In this document: piece after piece, positions 59,608 through 64,000 of the stretch
How the letters are laid out: each line of letters begins with the position of its first letter
How positions within the stretch are numbered: the first letter of the stretch is position 1
Assembly (NCBI RefSeq): GCF_900099935.1
Contig: NZ_FNEK01000006.1
Span: 1 to 64,000, forward strand
From: Aliiruegeria lutimaris
GTDB lineage: Bacteria > Pseudomonadota > Alphaproteobacteria > Rhodobacterales > Rhodobacteraceae
DNA: 64,000 nucleotides
Direction of reading: 5' to 3'
Program-made: the position numbers and the translations under genes
The notes under the pieces: generated by a model
What the model was told of the DNA's origin: nothing
The model's database searches: none
Seen by the model: the letters and a program-made list of their open reading frames with translations, nothing else

Positions 59608-60471
59608 ATGACAAATATGGACAAGCGTGATCGTGTGGTGACGTTCCGCGAAAGGCTGATCGCGCAGATGGCAGCCTCCGGGATGAACCGCAGTGCTCTG
59701 GCGCGCGCCACGGGTGTGGACCGCTCCACCGTGGCCCAGATCCTGGCCGAAGGGACGGCGCGGCTGCCGAATGCGCATCTGGCGGCGGAATGCGCCCGCG
59801 CGCTCGGAGTTTCCTCGGACTGGTTGCTGGGTCTGACGGATCGACCCGAACGGCCCGGCGATGTGCTGGCCGCGGCGATGACAATGACCGAGGCAGCGCG
59901 TTCCTCGGCAGATGCGCAGCTTCACGAGTGGCACCGGGAAGCCGCCGGTTCCAAAATCCGCCACGTTCCGGCGACGTTGCCGGATGTGCTCAAGACCGAG
60001 GCGCTGCTGAACTGGGAGTACAGCCGCTTCCTTGGCAAGACACCGGAGCAGGCAATAGGTGCCTCGCAGGATCGTTTCGGCCTTCTGGGCGAGCAGATGT
60101 CGGATTACGAGATCGCCATATCAACGGGCGAGTTGCGCGCTTTTGCCAGCGGGGCTGGGTACTACCAGGGGCTCGATGCCGGGATACGGCGTGAACAGCT
60201 CGATTACCTGATCGAGGCCTCGCGCGAGATCTATCCCGCCTTGCGCTTGTTCCTGTTCGATGCACGCCGGGTCTTCAGCGCGCCGGTCACCGTGTTCGGC
60301 TCTTTCCTCGGCGTGGTCTATGTCGGGCGGTTCTACCTGGCTTTCCGCTCGCGCGACCGGGTTCGCTCCCTGGCCGAACATTTCGACAACCTCGTCCGGG
60401 AGGCGGAAATCGGCGACAGGTCAGTCTCCGACTGGTTGACGGAGCTGCGCGACGGGGCCGAGATGGCTTGA
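59608..60471 (+). CDS. XRE-family HTH transcriptional regulator
   Basis: 287 residues. Helix-turn-helix at about residues 15-70: MAASGMNRSALARATGVDRS, TVAQILAEG, then ALGVSSDWLLGLTDRP, a standard XRE ending. The C-terminal 200 residues have no motif I can name but contain LRLFLFDARRVFSAPVTVFG and YVGRFYLAFRSRDRV, resembling the sensor part of a group of alphaproteobacterial XRE regulators. Its promoter lies in the short gap to DUF2061 (59493-59607), to which it is divergent. Target unknown. Confidence 0.85.
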   Translation: MTNMDKRDRVVTFRERLIAQMAASGMNRSALARATGVDRSTVAQILAEGTARLPNAHLAAECARALGVSSDWLLGLTDRPERPGDVLAAAMTMTEAARSSADAQLHEWHREAAGSKIRHVPATLPDVLKTEALLNWEYSRFLGKTPEQAIGASQDRFGLLGEQMSDYEIAISTGELRAFASGAGYYQGLDAGIRREQLDYLIEASREIYPALRLFLFDARRVFSAPVTVFGSFLGVVYVGRFYLAFRSRDRVRSLAEHFDNLVREAEIGDRSVSDWLTELRDGAEMA

Positions 60472-60523
60472 CCTCCTCGGGGGCAACACGGCAGATGCAG
60501 GAATGCAAACAGGATCCCGCCCC

Positions 60524-61258
60524 ATGAAGCCATTTCTCATTCTGCAATTGCGCCCCGAACCGGAGGCCTCGGACAATGAATTCGATGCCTTCCTCGAAAA
60601 GGGGGGGATGCGGCTCGAAGAGACACGGCGGATCCGGCTGGAACGGGAGGAGATCCCCGCCGACCTCGACCTGACCGATTATGCCGGCGTGATCGTCGGC
60701 GGCGGTCCGGGATGCGTGTCGGACCCGGACGAAAGCAAGCCCGCCATCGAGAAGCATATCGAGGAGGAGATCCTCGGCCTGATGCCGCAGATCACCGAAC
60801 AGGACATTCCCTTCATGGGATGCTGCTACGGGATCGGTATCCTGGCGCATCATCTTGGCGGGAAGGTATCGAAGGAGCGCTATGGCGAACCGGTGGGAGC
60901 GGTGCCCTGCACCGTCACCGCCATTGGGCGGGCCGATCCGGTTCTGGCGGGACTGCCGGAGCGGTTCGAAGCGCTGGTCGGGCACAAGGAGGCTGTGCAG
61001 GAGTTGCCGCGGGGCTGTGTGCAATTGCTGAGCTCGGAGCCTTGCCCGTTCCAGATGATCCGCCACGGGCAGAATGTCTATGCCACGCAGTTCCACCCGG
61101 AGGCCGATGGCGCGGTCTTCGCGCTTCGCATCGCCATCTACAAGGACAAGGGCTATTTTCCGCCTCAGGAGGCCGAGGCGCTGACCCGCACCGTGCTGGC
61201 CTCGAAGACCGAGCTTGCCCCGCGTATCCTGCGCAATTTCGTCGAGCGATATCGGTAA
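60524..61258 (+). CDS. Class I glutamine amidotransferase-like protein
   Basis: 244 residues, GMP-synthase-like GATase domain. The nucleophile is in PFMGCCYGIGILAHHLGG (Cys-Tyr-Gly), with the His-x-Glu part in ATQFHPEAD. VIVGGGPGCVSDPD matches the oxyanion strand. No synthetase domain is attached, so it is a free-standing amidotransferase of the YfeJ type, perhaps acting on gamma-glutamyl compounds. ATG 60524 is used. 52 bases separate it from the XRE gene. Confidence 0.88.
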   Translation: MKPFLILQLRPEPEASDNEFDAFLEKGGMRLEETRRIRLEREEIPADLDLTDYAGVIVGGGPGCVSDPDESKPAIEKHIEEEILGLMPQITEQDIPFMGCCYGIGILAHHLGGKVSKERYGEPVGAVPCTVTAIGRADPVLAGLPERFEALVGHKEAVQELPRGCVQLLSSEPCPFQMIRHGQNVYATQFHPEADGAVFALRIAIYKDKGYFPPQEAEALTRTVLASKTELAPRILRNFVERYR

Positions 61259-61387
61259 TTTTTCTCGCCCGGGCGTTCGACCTCCGTGCCGGGAACACTA
61301 TTTAGGGCCAAACGGGTATTGGAGATGACCCGAAAGCGGCGCAAGGTTGACTCCTGTCCGCTGAAACTGGACACCGGAGGGGATGTT

Positions 61388-62491
<1,104 letters not shown>

Positions 62492-62493
62492 TC

Positions 62494-63186
62494 TCAGCCT
62501 CGACGTGTTCCGAAAAGCTTCTGCGCCGCCTCGGCGCGGTTGCGCACGCCGAGCTTGCGATAGGCTGATTTGGTGTAATCGGCGACGGTATTTGGCGAGA
62601 GGTCGAGCTTTCCAGCGCATTCCTTGCGCGAATCTCCCGTCCCGATCAGCTCGATGATTTCTCTTTCGCGGGGCGTCAGAAGGCTGAACCCGTCGGCATC
62701 GGTATGCGACAGTTCTTCGAAACGGCGATGCAGAAGCAGGCAGAAACCGCGGATATCTGCCAGTTGATCAGACATTTCGGCCTCGAACCGCTCGCGGTCC
62801 AGAGAGGTGCCGATATTGAAGCCGCCGAATCGCGGTGAGCCGTCCAGCCGGGTCGGGATGCCGAAGCCAGTCCGAAATCCGACCTTTTCGGCGGTAAGAA
62901 TGAGTGCGCGGGCTTCCTCCGGCAGGTAGTCATGAGTCTGCAGGTACTCCACGCCCGTGCGCGTGGCCTGATAGCTTGAACAGCAATATTCCAGAAAAGG
63001 GTCGCGGGCAGGATCGGCCGTCCCGTAGATCTGCGGGATGTTCGTTCTCAGATCGACCGTGCTACGTTCCGCGTTGGTCAAGATATAGATGACATGCGGA
63101 AAACCGGCGGCGGCGAAACTCTCAATGGCGCCGGCCCAAAGACCCTCCGCTGTTGCCTCGCGTTCCAGCAAGGCCGCACGTTCCAT
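62494..63186 (-). CDS. LuxR-family transcriptional regulator, autoinducer-binding type
   Basis: 230 residues. C-terminal HTH: FSLLTPREREIIELIGTGDS, RKECAGKLDLSPNTVADYTK and SAYRKLGVRNRAEAAQ (residues about 165-222). The N-terminal half has the length and aromatic pattern of an autoinducer-binding domain (PRFGGFNIGTSLDRERF near its end), but I cannot confirm acyl-homoserine-lactone contacts. No luxI gene is adjacent, so this would be a solo regulator. ATG 63186 follows a G-rich stretch that forms a hairpin, and its end is two bases from folE2. Confidence 0.85.
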   Translation of the reverse strand: MERAALLEREATAEGLWAGAIESFAAAGFPHVIYILTNAERSTVDLRTNIPQIYGTADPARDPFLEYCCSSYQATRTGVEYLQTHDYLPEEARALILTAEKVGFRTGFGIPTRLDGSPRFGGFNIGTSLDRERFEAEMSDQLADIRGFCLLLHRRFEELSHTDADGFSLLTPREREIIELIGTGDSRKECAGKLDLSPNTVADYTKSAYRKLGVRNRAEAAQKLFGTRRG

Positions 63187-63556
63187 CAACACCGACAGCC
63201 CCCCATTTGGGGGGATATTCGTCGCCCCCCCACACTTGTACTCTTCACACGTACCCGGGGCGGTCCCGGGCAATTTAAACCGGTTCTAATTCTAACGAGT
63301 TCAGCCGACCAGTACGAAATACTTTTTTCAATTCAGGCGCGTGGTCTGAACGGGTTTTGTTTCCATGTCCCCTCGGAACTGCCTGTCCGGCCCATGAGCC
63401 CGCGGGGCCGCAACGTGGAGATCTGCTCGTCCTCCCGTCAGGTGGGGGGCAGGCAAAAACGATGACCGGCTGCGGTGAGTGAGTGGCACCTCGGTCGGTC
63501 ATCGTTACATTGCCGGGTGTTGACAGCCGCGTGCAGGCACGCCAACCCTTGCCGCC
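63187..63556. other. Divergent luxR-type/trkH intergenic region
   Basis: 370 bases with both promoters. Contains a hairpin (63199-63214), an AACCGGTT palindrome (63278-63285) and a CCCGGG-GCGGT-CCCGGG hairpin next to it, but no gene I can support. The palindrome could be a regulator site for the LuxR-type protein. Confidence 0.45.
63199..63214 (-). promoter_or_regulatory. Hairpin at the luxR-type ribosome binding site
   Basis: CCCCCC-ATTT-GGGGGG: on the minus strand the G-run lies 13 to 18 bases before the ATG at 63186 and pairs with the C-run upstream of it. If those Gs serve as the ribosome site they would be hidden, so translation could depend on opening the stem. Confidence 0.4.
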
Positions 63557-64000
63557 ATGTTCGACTATCGCCCCGTAGGATACGTCATTGGCTTGCTTGT
63601 CGCCGCACTCGGGGCGGTCATGCTGCTGCCGATGCTGGCCGACCTTATTTCAGGGAACGAGCACTGGTTCGTGTTCCTGGTCTCCTCGCTCGTGACGATA
63701 TTCGTTGGCGGCCTGATTGCGCTGGCCTGTCAGAATGGCGTCGAGGCGGGGCTGACGATCCGGCAGACCTTTATCCTGACAACGGGTGTCTGGGTGATGC
63801 TGCCTGTGTTCGGGGCCATTCCCTTCGTGCTGGGCGAGACGCAGGCCAGTTACACCGACGCATTCTTCGAAGCGATGTCCGGGCTGACCACGACCGGTTC
63901 GACCGTCTTTACCGGGCTCGATGATCTGCCCGAGGGCCTGCTGCTGTGGCGCGGGCTCATGCAATGGCTTGGCGGTATCGGCATCATCGTCGTGGCGATG
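63557..64000 (+). CDS. trkH: TrkH-family potassium uptake protein, N-terminal part (cut by window)
   Basis: 148 codons before the window ends. Membrane segments YVIGLLVAALGAVMLLPMLA and ILTTGVWVMLPVFGAIPFVL are followed by the first pore loop, YTDAFFEAMSGLTTTGSTVF, in which TTTGST is the TrkH/KtrB potassium filter, and WRGLMQWLGGIGIIV. A TrkH protein is about 480 residues, so two thirds lie to the right. Sodium- or proton-linked potassium uptake with TrkA is expected. Start 63557 has no strong ribosome site. Confidence 0.9.
   Translation, partial: MFDYRPVGYVIGLLVAALGAVMLLPMLADLISGNEHWFVFLVSSLVTIFVGGLIALACQNGVEAGLTIRQTFILTTGVWVMLPVFGAIPFVLGETQASYTDAFFEAMSGLTTTGSTVFTGLDDLPEGLLLWRGLMQWLGGIGIIVVAM

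Noticed and set aside
61259-61387. Zur box before folE2
   Set aside because: FolE2 is often zinc-regulated, but I found no convincing A/T-rich Zur-type palindrome in this gap.

Overview
The window looks like chromosomal DNA of a marine-type alphaproteobacterium of the Rhodobacterales (Roseobacter/Rhodobacteraceae group). The base composition is GC-rich. Three kinds of marker support the placement: Roseobacter genes (a DddL-type DMSP lyase, DUF1523, a SAM-II riboswitch before metZ, FtsY/YciB/XseA/PurD housekeeping genes), many ABC and TRAP importers with LacI, SorC, GntR and AraC regulators, and a dispersed intergenic repeat (GCCTyCGGCG...TATTT...AGAAAGA) that I recall from this group. The species cannot be named from the sequence alone.

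Layout. 0.5-6.4 kb: a sugar-type module with a D-2-hydroxyacid dehydrogenase divergent from a LacI regulator, then substrate-binding protein, permease, ATPase and a ketose-3-epimerase-like TIM barrel. 6.4-10.2 kb: a decayed mobile region with a DNA primase-polymerase cut at its 5' end and fragments of at least three IS3-type and one IS110-type transposase genes. 10.2-19.5 kb: seven tightly coupled minus-strand genes (class I HMG-CoA reductase, UbiA-like prenyltransferase, rifampin-phosphotransferase-like dikinase, BtaA-like aminocarboxypropyl transferase, dolichol/phytol kinase-like protein, GNAT acyltransferase, AMP-dependent acyl ligase). I cannot match this set to any described pathway, and it is the best candidate here for a new biosynthetic system, probably for an unusual isoprenoid or amino-acid-headed lipid. 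19.8-23.7 kb: a TRAP transporter whose small subunit carries an unusual N-terminal membrane/coiled-coil extension. 23.9-30.7 kb: mixed accessory genes (exported isochorismatase-family hydrolase, AraC regulator, PNPOx and DUF1348 proteins, a deletion scar joining two gene ends, an orphan TssB-TssC-like sheath protein, a hydratase).

30.8-43.3 kb is a second sugar/acid-sugar region: SorC regulator, SIS isomerase, complete ABC importer, TIM-barrel epimerase, FCD-type GntR regulator, a DEAD-box helicase, then a set that fits 3-oxo-isoapionate metabolism (ApnO-like oxidoisomerase, OiaK-like DUF1537 kinase, OiaX-like RuBisCO-like protein). A TGGTATGA motif lies in the promoter of the GntR gene and again between the -35 and -10 of the divergent apnO/oiaK region, which suggests GntR controls the D-apionate-type branch. 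Its predicted product, L-erythrulose 1-phosphate, would be a plausible substrate for the neighbouring epimerase and isomerase.

43.4-64 kb is mostly core chromosome: DUF1523, an M20 peptidase, purD, xseA, a lysoplasmalogenase-like protein, ftsY, two DMT transporters, yciB, dddL, a GST, metZ behind a SAM-II riboswitch and intrinsic terminator, an XRE regulator, a glutamine amidotransferase, folE2, a LuxR-type regulator and the start of a trkH gene that runs off the end. I saw no tRNA, rRNA or CRISPR array.
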